NCBI RefSeq assembly: GCF_026586795.1
Contig: NZ_JAPFGY010000008.1
Coordinates: 53,050-117,049 of the forward strand
Length of the DNA stretch: 64,000 bases
DNA from: Erythrobacter sp. WG
GTDB lineage: Bacteria > Pseudomonadota > Alphaproteobacteria > Sphingomonadales > Sphingomonadaceae
Direction: 5' to 3'
Shown here: one piece after another, positions 27,992 through 38,927 of the stretch
How positions within the stretch are numbered: position 1 is the stretch's first letter
How the letters are laid out: every line of letters starts with the position of its first letter
Notes under the pieces: model-generated
Databases searched by the model: none
The model's input: the letters and a program-made list of their open reading frames with translations, nothing else
Told to the model about the DNA's origin: nothing
Made by a program: the position numbers and the translations under genes

Positions 27992-28738
27992 TCAGTCGCC
28001 GCCCTGGCCCGTGAGCTTGGAATCGCGGGCGTAGGCAAGCTGCGCTTCGCTCTCGACCATATACGGAATCGGATTGACTGCAAGCCCGTCGACGCGAACT
28101 TCGTAATGAAGGTGCGGACCGGTCGAGCGGCCGGTCGAGCCGACATAGCCGATCAGGTCGCCCTTCTTCACCGTGTCGCCCGCGGCAACCGCGAGGCGCG
28201 ACAGGTGGGCGTAGCGGGTTTCCATCGACGCGCCGTGGTTGATGGCAATGTAGAGGCCGTAGCTTGAATACCAGTCCGCGCGGCCGATCACGCCGTCGGC
28301 GGTGGCATAGACCGGAGTGCCGGTCGGTGCGGCAAGGTCGATGCCGGTGTGCTGGCGGCGGCCGCCGAGCACCGGATGCTGGCGCATCCCGAAGCCGCTG
28401 GTCAGCGCCGCACCTTCGAGCGGCATCCGCGAGGGAACCGAAACCGCGTTCTCACGCAGGGGAGAGGAGAAGGCGTTGTATGCCGCTGCGCCCGTGGCGG
28501 CATCGACGGCGGGGGAGGTGCGCTCGATCGCGGTCCAGCTGGCGAAAAGCGACTTGAAGCGCGCGTCGCTGTTGTCGACCACCCCGGGCTGCGCTTCGCG
28601 GACCGGCTGGGTCACGTAGGCGCTCGTCGAGGATGCGGAATTGGCGGTGTTGGCAAAGGCCGGTGCTGCGGCAGAAACCAGAACGGCTGTGCAGGTTGAG
28701 GCAACGAGCTTCAGCGCGCTTTGCAAGGCAAGTTTCAT
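27992..28738 (-). CDS. M23-family metallopeptidase (LytM-type), exported
   Basis: 248 residues with a signal peptide (about 1-29, ending APAFA). The M23 domain (about 130-235) has zinc ligands in RRQHTGIDLAAP and PHLHYEVRVDG, with a third histidine in ARYAHLS-like sequence (TRYAHLSRLAV). It cuts peptide cross-bridges of peptidoglycan or activates amidases at the septum. It is transcribed alone with its own terminator. Confidence 0.92.
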   Translation of the reverse strand: MKLALQSALKLVASTCTAVLVSAAAPAFANTANSASSTSAYVTQPVREAQPGVVDNSDARFKSLFASWTAIERTSPAVDAATGAAAYNAFSSPLRENAVSVPSRMPLEGAALTSGFGMRQHPVLGGRRQHTGIDLAAPTGTPVYATADGVIGRADWYSSYGLYIAINHGASMETRYAHLSRLAVAAGDTVKKGDLIGYVGSTGRSTGPHLHYEVRVDGLAVNPIPYMVESEAQLAYARDSKLTGQGGD

Positions 28739-28835
28739 ATGTGACCCGGTTCCCGATTGCGGCCATTTGGCCGTAGGAATGTTCCGGCACGTCTGCTGCG
28801 CGCCTTTGCTGCAGTTTGGTTACCCATGTGAGTCG

Positions 28836-29627
28836 CTAAAGGGCAATCGCTTCGTAAAATCCGCGCGACAAACCGGCTGCAAGACGCGCCGAGTCGTTGA
28901 ACGGCGGCTTAACCATACCGCGAAAGTACCGTTTTACGAGGCATTGCCAGTAGGATTCGGGCTCAGCCTGCGCCGTTTCGGCACATTGCAGAAAATGCTT
29001 GGTGCCCACCGCGACGTGGCGGATTTCGTCGTCAAGTATCCTCGTAAGGATGCGCGCGCCGTGCTCGTCGCCGGCCGCGCGGACCCGCTCCAGCGTCATC
29101 GGCGTGACATCCAGCCCGCGCGCCTCGAGCACCATCGGCACCACCGCCAGACGGGCCGCGACATCGTGGCGGGTGGCGTGCGCGGCCTCCCACAGCCCGG
29201 CATGGGCGGGGAGCGCGCCATAGTGGCTGCCGAGGCTTTCGAGCTTGCGCGCCAGCAGCGCGAAGTGCATCGCCTCGTCGGCGGCGACGGCGAGGAAATC
29301 GCTCACGAACCCAGCGCCCATCTCCCCCCCGAATCGTCCCGCCATGTCGAGCGCGAGATCGATCGCGACGAATTCGATGTGGGCGAGGGAATGCCACAGG
29401 GCGATCCGCGCGCGCTCCGACCCGCCACGCCCACGCTTCGGCATCCGGTTCGGCGGGAGCAGCTCGGGCGCATCCGGCCAGGCGGGGCGGTCGGGCATCA
29501 CGACGTCGAAGTCCGACGCCAGTCGCCCTTGCCGCCACCCCCGCGCCACCTCGCGCGCCGCGAAGCACTTGGCGCGCGGATCGGGCGTCAGCAATGCGGC
29601 GCGGATGGCGCGGGCGACGGTGGTCAC
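28836..29627 (-). CDS. Ferritin-like DUF455 protein
   Basis: 263 residues. The DUF455 pattern is visible: ALWHSLAHIEFVAIDLALDM, DFLAVAADEAMHFALL and DDEIRHVAVG, each with glutamate/histidine pairs of a ferritin-like di-iron four-helix bundle. The reaction is not known. Starts with GTG four bases after the stop of bcp, and so is the last gene of a glnE-bcp-DUF455 unit. Confidence 0.85.
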   Translation of the reverse strand: MTTVARAIRAALLTPDPRAKCFAAREVARGWRQGRLASDFDVVMPDRPAWPDAPELLPPNRMPKRGRGGSERARIALWHSLAHIEFVAIDLALDMAGRFGGEMGAGFVSDFLAVAADEAMHFALLARKLESLGSHYGALPAHAGLWEAAHATRHDVAARLAVVPMVLEARGLDVTPMTLERVRAAGDEHGARILTRILDDEIRHVAVGTKHFLQCAETAQAEPESYWQCLVKRYFRGMVKPPFNDSARLAAGLSRGFYEAIAL

Positions 29628-29631
29628 GGCC

Positions 29632-30105
29632 TTACAGCGCCTTCGCCGCGGCCAGGACCTCCTCGGCGTGGCCTGCGACCTTCACCTTGTCCCAGATCTG
29701 CGCGATCTTGCCCTGCGGATCGACGAGGTAGGTCGCGCGGACCATGCCCATGTAGGTCTTGCCGTACATCTGCTTTTCCGCCCACACGCCGAGCGCGTCG
29801 CTGAGGCCGCCTTCCTCGGCGTCGGTCGCGAGCGGGGCGGTGAGGCCGTGCTTGGCGATGAACTTGGCGTGCTTCTTGGCCGGGTCCTTGCTGACACCGA
29901 GCAACTTGGTGCCCGCCGCTGCGAACTCGTCCTTCAGCGCGGAGAAGTCCTTGTTCTCGGTGGTGCAGCCGGGGGTGTCGTCCTTGGGATAGAAGAAGAT
30001 CACCAGCTTGGAGCCAGCGAAGTCCGAGGGCTTCACCTGCCCGCCCTCGGGGGTTTCGAGTCCGATGTCCGGGATGGCGTCGCCGACGCCGGGGAACTTG
30101 CTCAT
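29632..30105 (-). CDS. bcp: Thioredoxin-dependent peroxiredoxin (BCP type)
   Basis: 157 residues. A cytosolic thiol peroxidase that reduces organic hydroperoxides. The peroxidatic cysteine lies in YPKDDTPGCTTENKDF (about residue 47); no second cysteine is present at the usual +5 position, since Asn follows, so it is probably a one-cysteine form. The ribosome site AGGAGG is ideal. Its ATG overlaps the TGA of glnE by four bases. Confidence 0.95.
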   Translation of the reverse strand: MSKFPGVGDAIPDIGLETPEGGQVKPSDFAGSKLVIFFYPKDDTPGCTTENKDFSALKDEFAAAGTKLLGVSKDPAKKHAKFIAKHGLTAPLATDAEEGGLSDALGVWAEKQMYGKTYMGMVRATYLVDPQGKIAQIWDKVKVAGHAEEVLAAAKAL

Positions 30106-32861
30106 CGTGTGCCTCCTGTTGGCTTTTCGAGAATGTCGGTGCCCAGAATCGCGTTCCAGGCCGCCGCGACGCTTTGCCGTGCATCGGCAAAGGCGTCCAG
30201 CAGCGCGGCGTAGCTGGCATGGCCGCAGGCCCGCGCCAGCGCCCGCGCACCGCTCGGCGGCGGTTCGCGGCCGTCGGGGGCGAGCAGCCGCCCGGCCACC
30301 AGCATCCGCGTCATCAGCGCATGGGGTTCGGCAAGGCCCGCCGGAACGAGGCCCGCCGCCGCGAGGCCCGCCAGGGCCACCTCCATGTCGGGCGAGAGCG
30401 CGTGCGGCGCGGCTTCGGCGAGCGGGCGTCCGTCCGCCGCCTCGCCGCGCAGCTGCAGGTAGTGGACGAGGAACTCGATATCGACGAGCCCGCCGCGCGC
30501 CAGCTTGGCATCGACGGGGCCGGACTGCGGCTTGTGCCTTGCCATCTCGGCGCGCATCGCCAGCACCGCCTCGCGCAGCGCCGCCTTGTCGCGCCGGGCG
30601 TGCAGCACCTCGGCGAGCACCGCGCCGATCTGGCTGCGCGCCGCGTCCGATCCGAACAGCAGCCGCGCGCGGGCGAGCGCCATGTGCTCCCACGTCCAGG
30701 CCGCCTCGCGCTGGTATTTGCCGAAAGCCGCGCAGCTTACCGCCAGCGGGCCCTGATTGCCCTGCGGCCTGAGGCGGGTGTCGACCTCGTAGAGCGCGCC
30801 CTGCGCGGTCGGCACCGACAGTGCGGCGCTGACCCTGCTCGCAAGGCGATTGTAGTAGATCGTCCCGCCCAGCGGCCGCGGCCCGTCCGATTGCGCGGCG
30901 AAATCGCCGGTGAAGAGATAGACGATGTCGAGATCGCTGGCATGAGTCAGCGCCCCGCCGCCCAGCCGCCCGAGGCCGAGAATCACCAATTCGCTCCCCG
31001 CGATGCGCCCGTGCTTGGCGACGAACTCGCGGGCGGTCGCCCCCGTCGCCAGCGTGAGCGCCGCCTCGGCGGTTCGCGACAGCGCGCGGGCGATGTCGAG
31101 CGGATCGGCCAGCCCCTCGATCAGCTGGATGCCCAAGGCAAAGCGGATCTCGCCGGTGACGATGCGGATCGCGTCGAGCAGCGCCTCGTAATCGTCGCGC
31201 ACCGCCGCGCCCTGCATCCGCGCCATGATCTGCGGAACGTCGCCGGGCAGATCGAGCGCGTCCCTGTCGATCAGCGTGTCGAGCAGCTCGGGCTTCCTCG
31301 CCAGCTCGTCCGAGAGCACCGGGGCGAGGGTCAGCGCCGCCACCAGCCGGGCGATCAGGTCGGGCCGGGCGTCGAGCAGGCGGAAGGTGGTGATCGCGCT
31401 CGGCACGCTTTCGAGGATGCGCTCCCAGCGGGTGACGGCGCGCATCGGATCGTCGCTCTGCGCCATCGCCTCGAGCAGCGCCGGGGCGAGCCGGTCCCAT
31501 GCCGCCACGGCCTGGGGCGAACGGATCGCGGCATAGCGCCCGTCGCGCCACGACTTGACCCGCTCGGCGAGGATGACCGGGTCCGGGAAGCCTTGCGCGT
31601 CGAGCTCCCGGGTCAAGGCGCGGACCGGCACGGGGGCGGGCGCGGGGGCCGGCTCGGCGCGGCCGATCAGCGCCTCGTAGAGCCGCGCGCTGCGCGCGGT
31701 GATGTGCGCCAGCTCCGCGACCAGCGCCGCGCCGTCTGCGACGCCGTCGAGCTGGGCGACGGCGTCGAGCGCGGCGCCATCGGGCAGCGTGTGGGTCTGG
31801 CGATCGTTGACCATCTGCAGCCGGTGCTCGACCTCCCGCAACCGGTCGTAGGTCTCTCCGAGCGTCGCGGCATCGGCGGGCGAGACCCACCCGGCGGCGG
31901 CCAGCGCATCGAGCGCGGCGCGGGTGCCGCGCACCCTCAACGTGAGGTCGCGCCCGCCGTGGATCAGCTGGAGCGTCTGGGCGTAGAACTCGATCTCGCG
32001 GATGCCCCCGCGCCCGCGCTTCACGTCGAAGCCGGGACCCGGAACGGGCGGCCCCTCGTGGCTGTCACGGATGCGGTGAGTGAGCGCGCTGATCTCCTCG
32101 ATCGCGCCGAAATCGAGCTGGCTGCGCCACACGAAGGGGCGGATCTGCGCGAGGAAATCCTCCCCCGCCGCGATGTCGCCGGCCGCCGCGCGCGCACGGA
32201 TGAAGGCGGCGCGCTCCCACGCGAGCGCCTGGCCCTGATAATGCGTGAGCGCCGACCCCACCGGAACGCTGAGCGGGCTGACCTCGCTCGCCGGGCGCAG
32301 CCGCAGGTCGACGCGCAGCACGTAGCCTTCCGCCGTGTTCGCGGAGAGCAGCGCCACCACCCGCCGGGCATAGCGCTGCGCCGCCTCGCCCGGATCGTCG
32401 GCAGGGCGGCGCGGCAGGCGCTCGCGGTCGAACAGCAGCACGGGATCGATGTCGGAGGAATAGTTGAGCTCGCCTGCCCCCTGCTTGCCCAGCGCGAGCG
32501 CGATGAAGCCGTCGGCGGAATCGATCCCGCAGCGCTCGACGATCGCGGTGCGGATCGCGCGGTCCAATGCCCTGTCGGCGAAGGCGGTGAGCTCGCCCAC
32601 CACGCGCGCCAGCGGGAAGGCGCCGGCAAGATCGCCGACCGCGAGCGCCGCCGCCAGCGCCAGCCGCTCGCGCCTGAGGGCGACCTCGACGTCCGCGTTC
32701 TCCCCTTGCGTGCGGGCCCAGGCAAGCGCCGCTTCGCCCTCGCCCTTGGCCAGCTGGTCGGCGAGGTCAGGTAGCCGCTCCAGCGCCCGCGCGAGGAACG
32801 GCGCGTGGGCGCGGGCGCGGTGCAGCGCGTGGTCCCAGTCAGGTTCGCGGTTCTCTCCCAT
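30102..32861 (-). CDS. glnE: Bifunctional glutamine synthetase adenylyltransferase/deadenylase
   Basis: 919 residues with two nucleotidyltransferase halves. Each has its signature: ALGKQGAGELNYSSDIDPVLLFD (N-half, deadenylation) and LGLGRLGGGALTHASDLDIVYLF (C-half, adenylylation), each followed by a GlnD/PII-responsive helical domain. It modifies glutamine synthetase according to nitrogen status. The start at 32861 gives the normal N-terminus. First gene of the operon with bcp and the DUF455 gene, divergent from the M28 peptidase with a 115-base gap. Confidence 0.96.
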   Translation of the reverse strand: MGENREPDWDHALHRARAHAPFLARALERLPDLADQLAKGEGEAALAWARTQGENADVEVALRRERLALAAALAVGDLAGAFPLARVVGELTAFADRALDRAIRTAIVERCGIDSADGFIALALGKQGAGELNYSSDIDPVLLFDRERLPRRPADDPGEAAQRYARRVVALLSANTAEGYVLRVDLRLRPASEVSPLSVPVGSALTHYQGQALAWERAAFIRARAAAGDIAAGEDFLAQIRPFVWRSQLDFGAIEEISALTHRIRDSHEGPPVPGPGFDVKRGRGGIREIEFYAQTLQLIHGGRDLTLRVRGTRAALDALAAAGWVSPADAATLGETYDRLREVEHRLQMVNDRQTHTLPDGAALDAVAQLDGVADGAALVAELAHITARSARLYEALIGRAEPAPAPAPVPVRALTRELDAQGFPDPVILAERVKSWRDGRYAAIRSPQAVAAWDRLAPALLEAMAQSDDPMRAVTRWERILESVPSAITTFRLLDARPDLIARLVAALTLAPVLSDELARKPELLDTLIDRDALDLPGDVPQIMARMQGAAVRDDYEALLDAIRIVTGEIRFALGIQLIEGLADPLDIARALSRTAEAALTLATGATAREFVAKHGRIAGSELVILGLGRLGGGALTHASDLDIVYLFTGDFAAQSDGPRPLGGTIYYNRLASRVSAALSVPTAQGALYEVDTRLRPQGNQGPLAVSCAAFGKYQREAAWTWEHMALARARLLFGSDAARSQIGAVLAEVLHARRDKAALREAVLAMRAEMARHKPQSGPVDAKLARGGLVDIEFLVHYLQLRGEAADGRPLAEAAPHALSPDMEVALAGLAAAGLVPAGLAEPHALMTRMLVAGRLLAPDGREPPPSGARALARACGHASYAALLDAFADARQSVAAAWNAILGTDILEKPTGGTR

Positions 32862-32976
32862 CGGTCGCCTGTGTGGCGGGGCTCGCCGCCGCCCGCAAGG
32901 GGCGCGCTTGCACCCGCCTTGCGGCTCTGCGATGGGAAGCGCCGGTCGCGCTTCGGACCGACGGGAGAGAATTGAC

Positions 32977-34686
<1,710 letters not shown>

Positions 34687-34696
34687 CGCGCGCGCC

Positions 34697-35692
34697 ATGG
34701 CCATGATGATGATGCCGCCCGAATGGGCACCGCAGGACTGGATCTGGATCGGCTTCCCGCATCTCGCGGAGGAGTGGCCGGGCTGGCTCGAGCCCGCCCA
34801 GGAGCAGATGGCGGCCTTCGCGAGCGCCGTGGCGGACAGCGGGCAGGCGGTGCGGCTGCTGGTGCGCGACGCGGCGAACGAGGCGCGCGCCCGCGCGCTG
34901 GTCAGCGGCAAGGTGACGCTCGAGCGCCGGGTGTATGGCGACGTGTGGCTACGCGACACCGGCCCGCTGGTGGTGACGCACGCGGACGGCACCCGCAGCG
35001 CGCGGCGCTTCGGATTCAACGGCTGGGGGGAGAAATACCTCATGCCCGGCGACTTGGAGATCGGCTCGGAGCTCGCCCGCGATGCCGGGCTCGCGGTCGA
35101 GACCGCGGCGATGATCCTCGAGGGCGGGGCGATCGACGGCGACGGCACGGGGCTTGTCGCGACCACCGAGCAGTGCCTCCTCAACCCCAATCGCAACCCC
35201 GAGATGAATCGCGAGGAAATCGAGGCCGAGATCGCCGCGCGGCTCGGCTTCACCCGGGTGCTGTGGCTCGGCGATGGCCTCGTCAACGACCACACCGACG
35301 GGCACGTCGACAACCTCGCGCGCTTCGTGGCGCCGAACCGGATGATCGTCCCGCAAGCGACCGGCGCGGACGATCCCAACGCCGCGATCTACGCCGATGC
35401 CGCCGCGCGGGCCAAAGCCTTCGGGGTCGAGGTGGTGCGCATCCCCTCCCCCGGCCGGATCGAGCGGGACGGGCGGGTGGAACCTGCCAGCTACGTCAAC
35501 TTCGCGATCACCTCGCATCTCGTGGTGGTGCCGACCTTCGGCTCGCCCCACGATGCCGATGGCGTCGCCGCCATCGCCGCGCTGTTTCCCGACCGTGACA
35601 CGATCGGCCTGCCCGGCGAGGCGGTGCTGGCCGGCGGCGGAGGCTTTCACTGCGCCAGCCAGCAGATGCCGGCGGCGCGCGCACGGGATTAA
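34697..35692 (+). CDS. aguA: Agmatine deiminase family protein
   Basis: 331 residues. The guanidino-modifying fold shows YGDVWLRDTGPL, DHTDGHVDNLARF and the catalytic cysteine in AGGGGFHCASQQMP. The usual reaction converts agmatine to N-carbamoylputrescine and ammonia, a step of arginine-to-putrescine metabolism; a few relatives act on peptidyl arginine, hence the cautious name. Several ATG codons cluster at the start (34697 to 34709), leaving the exact start uncertain. Confidence 0.9.
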   Translation: MAMMMMPPEWAPQDWIWIGFPHLAEEWPGWLEPAQEQMAAFASAVADSGQAVRLLVRDAANEARARALVSGKVTLERRVYGDVWLRDTGPLVVTHADGTRSARRFGFNGWGEKYLMPGDLEIGSELARDAGLAVETAAMILEGGAIDGDGTGLVATTEQCLLNPNRNPEMNREEIEAEIAARLGFTRVLWLGDGLVNDHTDGHVDNLARFVAPNRMIVPQATGADDPNAAIYADAAARAKAFGVEVVRIPSPGRIERDGRVEPASYVNFAITSHLVVVPTFGSPHDADGVAAIAALFPDRDTIGLPGEAVLAGGGGFHCASQQMPAARARD

Positions 35693-35727
35693 CGATTCGT
35701 TAGGGATTTGGGGGGAGAGTGTGCGGC

Positions 35728-35874
35728 ATGAACCGCGCCCCAGCCTCCGCCCGCGCTCTCGCCCTGCCGCTTGCTGCCGCGGCCCGGATCGACTCGCTCG
35801 AATGGGCGCGGCGGATCATCGTGCTCGGATCGGCGGCGGCGCTGATCCTCGCCGGGCGCGCCTTCCCCTTCTGA
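35728..35874 (+). CDS. Very short membrane protein, unknown function
   Basis: 48 residues, too short to be called by many gene finders. A GGGGGGAGAG box is well placed before the ATG, and residues 28-44 (IVLGSAAALILAG) form one hydrophobic helix after a basic, Ala-rich N-terminus. It fills the gap between the agmatine deiminase and DUF305 genes. No family recognised. Confidence 0.45.
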   Translation: MNRAPASARALALPLAAAARIDSLEWARRIIVLGSAAALILAGRAFPF

Positions 35875-35899
35875 TCCGCCGAGCCGGCGTGCGGCCTGC

Positions 35900-36301
35900 C
35901 TAACTGCCCTGGCGCTTGCGCAGCCAGGCGTCCATTTCCGCGATCTCGGCCTCCTGCGCCGCGATCACCCGGCGGGCGAGATCGCGCGCCTGCTCGTCCT
36001 TGGCGTATTTCAATGCGACCTGCGACATCGCCACCGCGCCCCTGTGGTGGGCAAGCATTCCCTGCATGAAGGCGACGTCGGGGTCCGCCGGGATGTCGGC
36101 CATGCCTTCGTGCATCGTGTCGTTGGCCGCCTTGTAGGCCGCCTGCGCCTCGGTGAGCGGCGCGGCGGGCGTGGCCGCGCCCATGTCGTGCCCTTCGTGC
36201 CCCATGGCGGCGTGATCGGTTTCGGCGCCCTTGTCGGTGCCGCCCCCCGCACAGGCGGCGACGAGCAGCACGGCCGGCAGAATCGTGAGCGTTTTCTTCA
36301 T
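35900..36301 (-). CDS. DUF305 lipoprotein
   Basis: 133 residues. Lipoprotein signal (LLVAAC at about 12-17), then a His/Met/Gly-rich linker (MGHEGHDMG) and a DUF305 ferritin-like domain with FMQGMLAHHRGAVAMSQVALKYA. DUF305 proteins are often met with copper homeostasis. The His/Met-rich linker would suit copper binding. Start overlaps the stop of the upstream membrane gene by four bases (ATGA). Confidence 0.87.
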   Translation of the reverse strand: MKKTLTILPAVLLVAACAGGGTDKGAETDHAAMGHEGHDMGAATPAAPLTEAQAAYKAANDTMHEGMADIPADPDVAFMQGMLAHHRGAVAMSQVALKYAKDEQARDLARRVIAAQEAEIAEMDAWLRKRQGS

Positions 36302-36648
36302 GGAAAGGTCTCCTCCCAGATCGTGACGAGCGTGACGGCGTGGACCGCCGCGATGGCGAGATTGCTCACCACCACCGAATTGGTGAAGGATTCGACCGTG
36401 AAGGGGGTGGTGAGCTTGTAGACGATCTGCACCGCCAGCAGGCCGGCGACCATTGCAGTCACCGGCATGAGCAGCAGTGCGGCCGAGCTGATCAGCAGCG
36501 CCATGTAGATAGACAGCAGAATGCCGCGCGCCGGGGTGACCGGGCCATAAGCGGCAACCGTCCAGTTCGCCCGCGTGGCAAGGCCGACGCAGACCGGCAC
36601 CAGCACGGCAATGTTGAGCGCCAGCGAGGCGAGGATCATGGGATGCAT
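36298..36648 (-). CDS. Four-helix membrane protein, unknown function
   Basis: 116 residues with four hydrophobic stretches (about 4-24, 42-62, 64-80, 92-110). I do not recognise a family. It lies one base after the thrS stop and overlaps the DUF305 gene, so thrS, this gene and the lipoprotein can be read on one transcript. Confidence 0.72.
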   Translation of the reverse strand: MHPMILASLALNIAVLVPVCVGLATRANWTVAAYGPVTPARGILLSIYMALLISSAALLLMPVTAMVAGLLAVQIVYKLTTPFTVESFTNSVVVSNLAIAAVHAVTLVTIWEETFP

Positions 36649-36649
36649 G

Positions 36650-38647
36650 TCAGTGCCTCAGATCGGGCGGCGTCCCTTCGGCCTTGAGCATCGCGATCGC
36701 CTCGGCGAGCGGCATCACCTTCTGGTGCTCGGCGCCCAGCGTGCGGACCGCGACAGTGCCTTCCTCAGCCTCGCGCTTGCCGACCACCAACAGGTGCGGG
36801 ACCTTGGCGAGCGAGTGTTCGCGCACCTTGTAGTTGATCTTCTCGTTGCGGGTGTCGGTCTCGACTCGGATGCCCGCCGCCTTCAGCTGCGCCTCGACGT
36901 CATGGGCATAGCCGTCCGCGTCCGAAACGATGGTCGCCACCACCGCCTGCACCGGGGCGAGCCACGTCGGCAGCTTGCCGGCGAAATGCTCGATCAGGAT
37001 GCCGATGAAGCGTTCGTAGCTCCCGAAGATCGCGCGGTGGAGCATCACCGGGCGGTGCTTCTCCCCGTCCTCGCCGACATAGCTCGCATCGAGCCGCTCG
37101 GGCAAAACCCGGTCCGACTGGATCGTGCCGACCTGCCAGGTGCGCCCGATTGCGTCGGTGAGGTGCCATTCGAGCTTGGGGGCATAGAAGGCACCCTCGC
37201 CGGGAAGCTCCTCCCATTCAAGGCCATTGGCGGTCAGCGCATCGCGCAATTCCTGCTCGGCCTTGTCCCAATCCGCCTCGCTGCCGAAGCGCTTTTCGGG
37301 GCGCAGGGCGAGCTTGATGTCATAGGTGAAGCCGAAGTCGCGGTAGACGCTATCGGCCAGAGCGATGAAGGCCTGCACCTCGGAGACGACCTGACCTTCC
37401 GTGCAGAAGATGTGCGCATCGTCCTGCGTGAACTGGCGCACGCGCATCAGCCCGTGGAGCGCGCCGTGGGGTTCGTTGCGGTGGCAGCAGCCCATCTCGG
37501 AGAGGCGGATGGGCAAGTCGCGGTAGGAGGTGATCCCCTGGCGGAAGACCATGACGTGCGCGGGGCAGTTCATCGGCTTGATCGCCATCCATGCCGCGTC
37601 ATCCGCCACCTTGGGGGAGGCGACACCGCTCTCCTCGTCGACGTCGGGCACGATGTCCGGGACCGCGAACATATTCTGTGCATACTTCCCCCAGTGGCCG
37701 GATTGCGTCCACTGGCGCACGTCCATCAGCTGCGGTGTCTTGATCTCGCGGTAGCCCGCGCCGTCCATCTTGCGGCGCATATAGGCCTCGAGCTCGCGCC
37801 AGATGCGATAGCCCTTGGGGTGCCAGAAGACGCTCCCGTGGGCCTCCTCCTGCAGGTGGAACAGGTCCATCTCGCGGCCGAGTTTGCGATGGTCGCGCTT
37901 GGCGGCTTCCTCCAGCCGCATGAGGTGGGCCTGCAACTGCTTCTTGTTGAGCCAGCCGGTGCCGTAGATGCGCGTCAATTGCGCATTGCTCTGATCGCCG
38001 CGCCAATAGGCCCCCGCGACACGCATCAGCTTGAAGGCGTCGGGATCGAGCTTGCCGGTGGAGGGCAGGTGGGGCCCACGGCACATGTCGAGCCAGTCGC
38101 TCCCCGACCAGTAGACCGTCAGCTCCTCGCCCTCGGGCAGTTCCTTCGCCCACTCGGCCTTGAAGGTCTCGCCCTCGGACGACCACTTGGCGATCAGGTC
38201 CTCGCGGCTCCACACCTCGCGGCGCAGCGGCTTGTCGGCGCGGATGATCTCGCGCATCTTCGCCTCGATGGCGGGGAGATCGTCCATGCCGAAGGGCTCG
38301 CGCGTGTCGGGCGCCTTCACGTCGTAGTAGAAGCCGTCGTCGGTCGCCGGGCCGAAGGTGATCTGCGTGCCGGGCCACAGCGCCTGCACCGCCTCGGCCA
38401 GCACATGGGCATAGTCGTGGCGGGCGAGTTCGAGCGCATCGGCCTCGTCGCGGGCCGTCACCAGCGCGAGTTCGGCGTCACCCTCGAAGGGGCGGGCGAG
38501 GTCGCGCAGCTCGCCGTTGACCCGCGCAGCGAGCGCCGCCTTGGCGAGGCCCGGGCCGATCGCGGCGGCGACGTCCGCAGGGGTGCTCCCGGCGGGCATC
38601 TCGCGCACCGATCCGTCGGGCAGGCTGATCTTGAGCAGTTCGGTCAT
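36650..38647 (-). CDS. thrS: Threonine-tRNA ligase
   Basis: 665 residues: TGS domain (1-63), the editing (N2) domain with [11 protein letters not shown], then the class II core with motif 2 [26 protein letters not shown], zinc-binding MNCPAHV (Cys), and motif 3 in [14 protein letters not shown], followed by the anticodon-binding domain. It charges tRNA-Thr. A Thr-rich leader frame lies 130 bases upstream on the same strand, with hairpins between, which implies attenuation by threonyl-tRNA supply. Confidence 0.97.
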   Translation of the reverse strand: MTELLKISLPDGSVREMPAGSTPADVAAAIGPGLAKAALAARVNGELRDLARPFEGDAELALVTARDEADALELARHDYAHVLAEAVQALWPGTQITFGPATDDGFYYDVKAPDTREPFGMDDLPAIEAKMREIIRADKPLRREVWSREDLIAKWSSEGETFKAEWAKELPEGEELTVYWSGSDWLDMCRGPHLPSTGKLDPDAFKLMRVAGAYWRGDQSNAQLTRIYGTGWLNKKQLQAHLMRLEEAAKRDHRKLGREMDLFHLQEEAHGSVFWHPKGYRIWRELEAYMRRKMDGAGYREIKTPQLMDVRQWTQSGHWGKYAQNMFAVPDIVPDVDEESGVASPKVADDAAWMAIKPMNCPAHVMVFRQGITSYRDLPIRLSEMGCCHRNEPHGALHGLMRVRQFTQDDAHIFCTEGQVVSEVQAFIALADSVYRDFGFTYDIKLALRPEKRFGSEADWDKAEQELRDALTANGLEWEELPGEGAFYAPKLEWHLTDAIGRTWQVGTIQSDRVLPERLDASYVGEDGEKHRPVMLHRAIFGSYERFIGILIEHFAGKLPTWLAPVQAVVATIVSDADGYAHDVEAQLKAAGIRVETDTRNEKINYKVREHSLAKVPHLLVVGKREAEEGTVAVRTLGAEHQKVMPLAEAIAMLKAEGTPPDLRH

Positions 38648-38705
38648 CGTCGCAGGTCCGTCTCGTTTGGGCGGCCCTTAAGGCAAAGGGTGACGCACCG
38701 GAAGA

Positions 38706-38745
38706 GCGGTGTTGTGTGCGAGAACCGGTCTGGGGAGAACACCGC
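38706..38745 (-). terminator. Attenuator-type hairpin before thrS
   Basis: On the minus strand GCGGTGTT (38745-38738) pairs perfectly with AACACCGC (38713-38706) across a 24-base loop and is followed by TCTTCC. It starts 32 bases after the leader stop codon and ends 58 bases before thrS. Its weak T-run makes it a candidate, not a certain, terminator. Confidence 0.5.
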
Positions 38746-38766
38746 GCCGCCCCGGACCGGGCGGCG
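38745..38766 (-). promoter_or_regulatory. Hairpin directly after the leader peptide stop
   Basis: CGCCGCCC (38766-38759 on the minus strand) pairs with GGGCGGCG (38752-38745), eight GC pairs with a six-base loop. It touches the base of the next hairpin at 38745, so in an attenuator the two would form in succession or exclude each other depending on ribosome position. Confidence 0.55.
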
Positions 38767-38776
38767 GGCTGCCTGC

Positions 38777-38854
38777 TTATCGCGCGCGCCGCCGCCCCCG
38801 GATGGTCGTCCGGGTCGTGGTGGTGGTGCGGGTGGTGGCGAGCGAGCGTGCCAT
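38777..38854 (-). CDS. Threonine-rich leader peptide of thrS
   Basis: 25 codons from ATG 38854 to TAA 38777. Residues 6-18 read ATTRTTTTTRTTI, nine threonines within eleven positions, using ACC and ACG codons, then a basic tail. Short leaders rich in the regulated amino acid are the hallmark of ribosome-mediated attenuation: stalling at Thr codons when charged tRNA-Thr is scarce changes downstream RNA pairing. A GGAGG box lies 15 bases before the ATG, longer than ideal. The other frame reads histidine-rich, but the neighbour is thrS, which fits the Thr frame. Confidence 0.72.
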   Translation of the reverse strand: MARSLATTRTTTTTRTTIRGRRRAR

Positions 38855-38894
38855 GCGCGGTGAGGTAGGCCTCCAACAGGAAAAAGTCACGCGC

Positions 38895-38912
38895 AAGTTG
38901 ATGAAGTTGATG
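38895..38912 (-). repeat. Tandem AAGTTGATG repeat upstream of the thrS leader
   Basis: AAGTTGATG occurs twice head to tail at 38895-38903 and 38904-38912, 41 bases before the leader start. Together with the 12-mers at 38928 and 38950 it marks the thrS promoter region as repeat-rich. No regulator is implied by sequence alone. Confidence 0.6.
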
Positions 38913-38927
38913 CAGCGGCGGGGTTAC

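Noticed and set aside
30174..32774. 866-codon plus-strand frame across glnE
   Set aside because: Antisense shadow with Arg/Gln/Gly-rich nonsense translation; both GlnE catalytic motifs lie on the minus strand.
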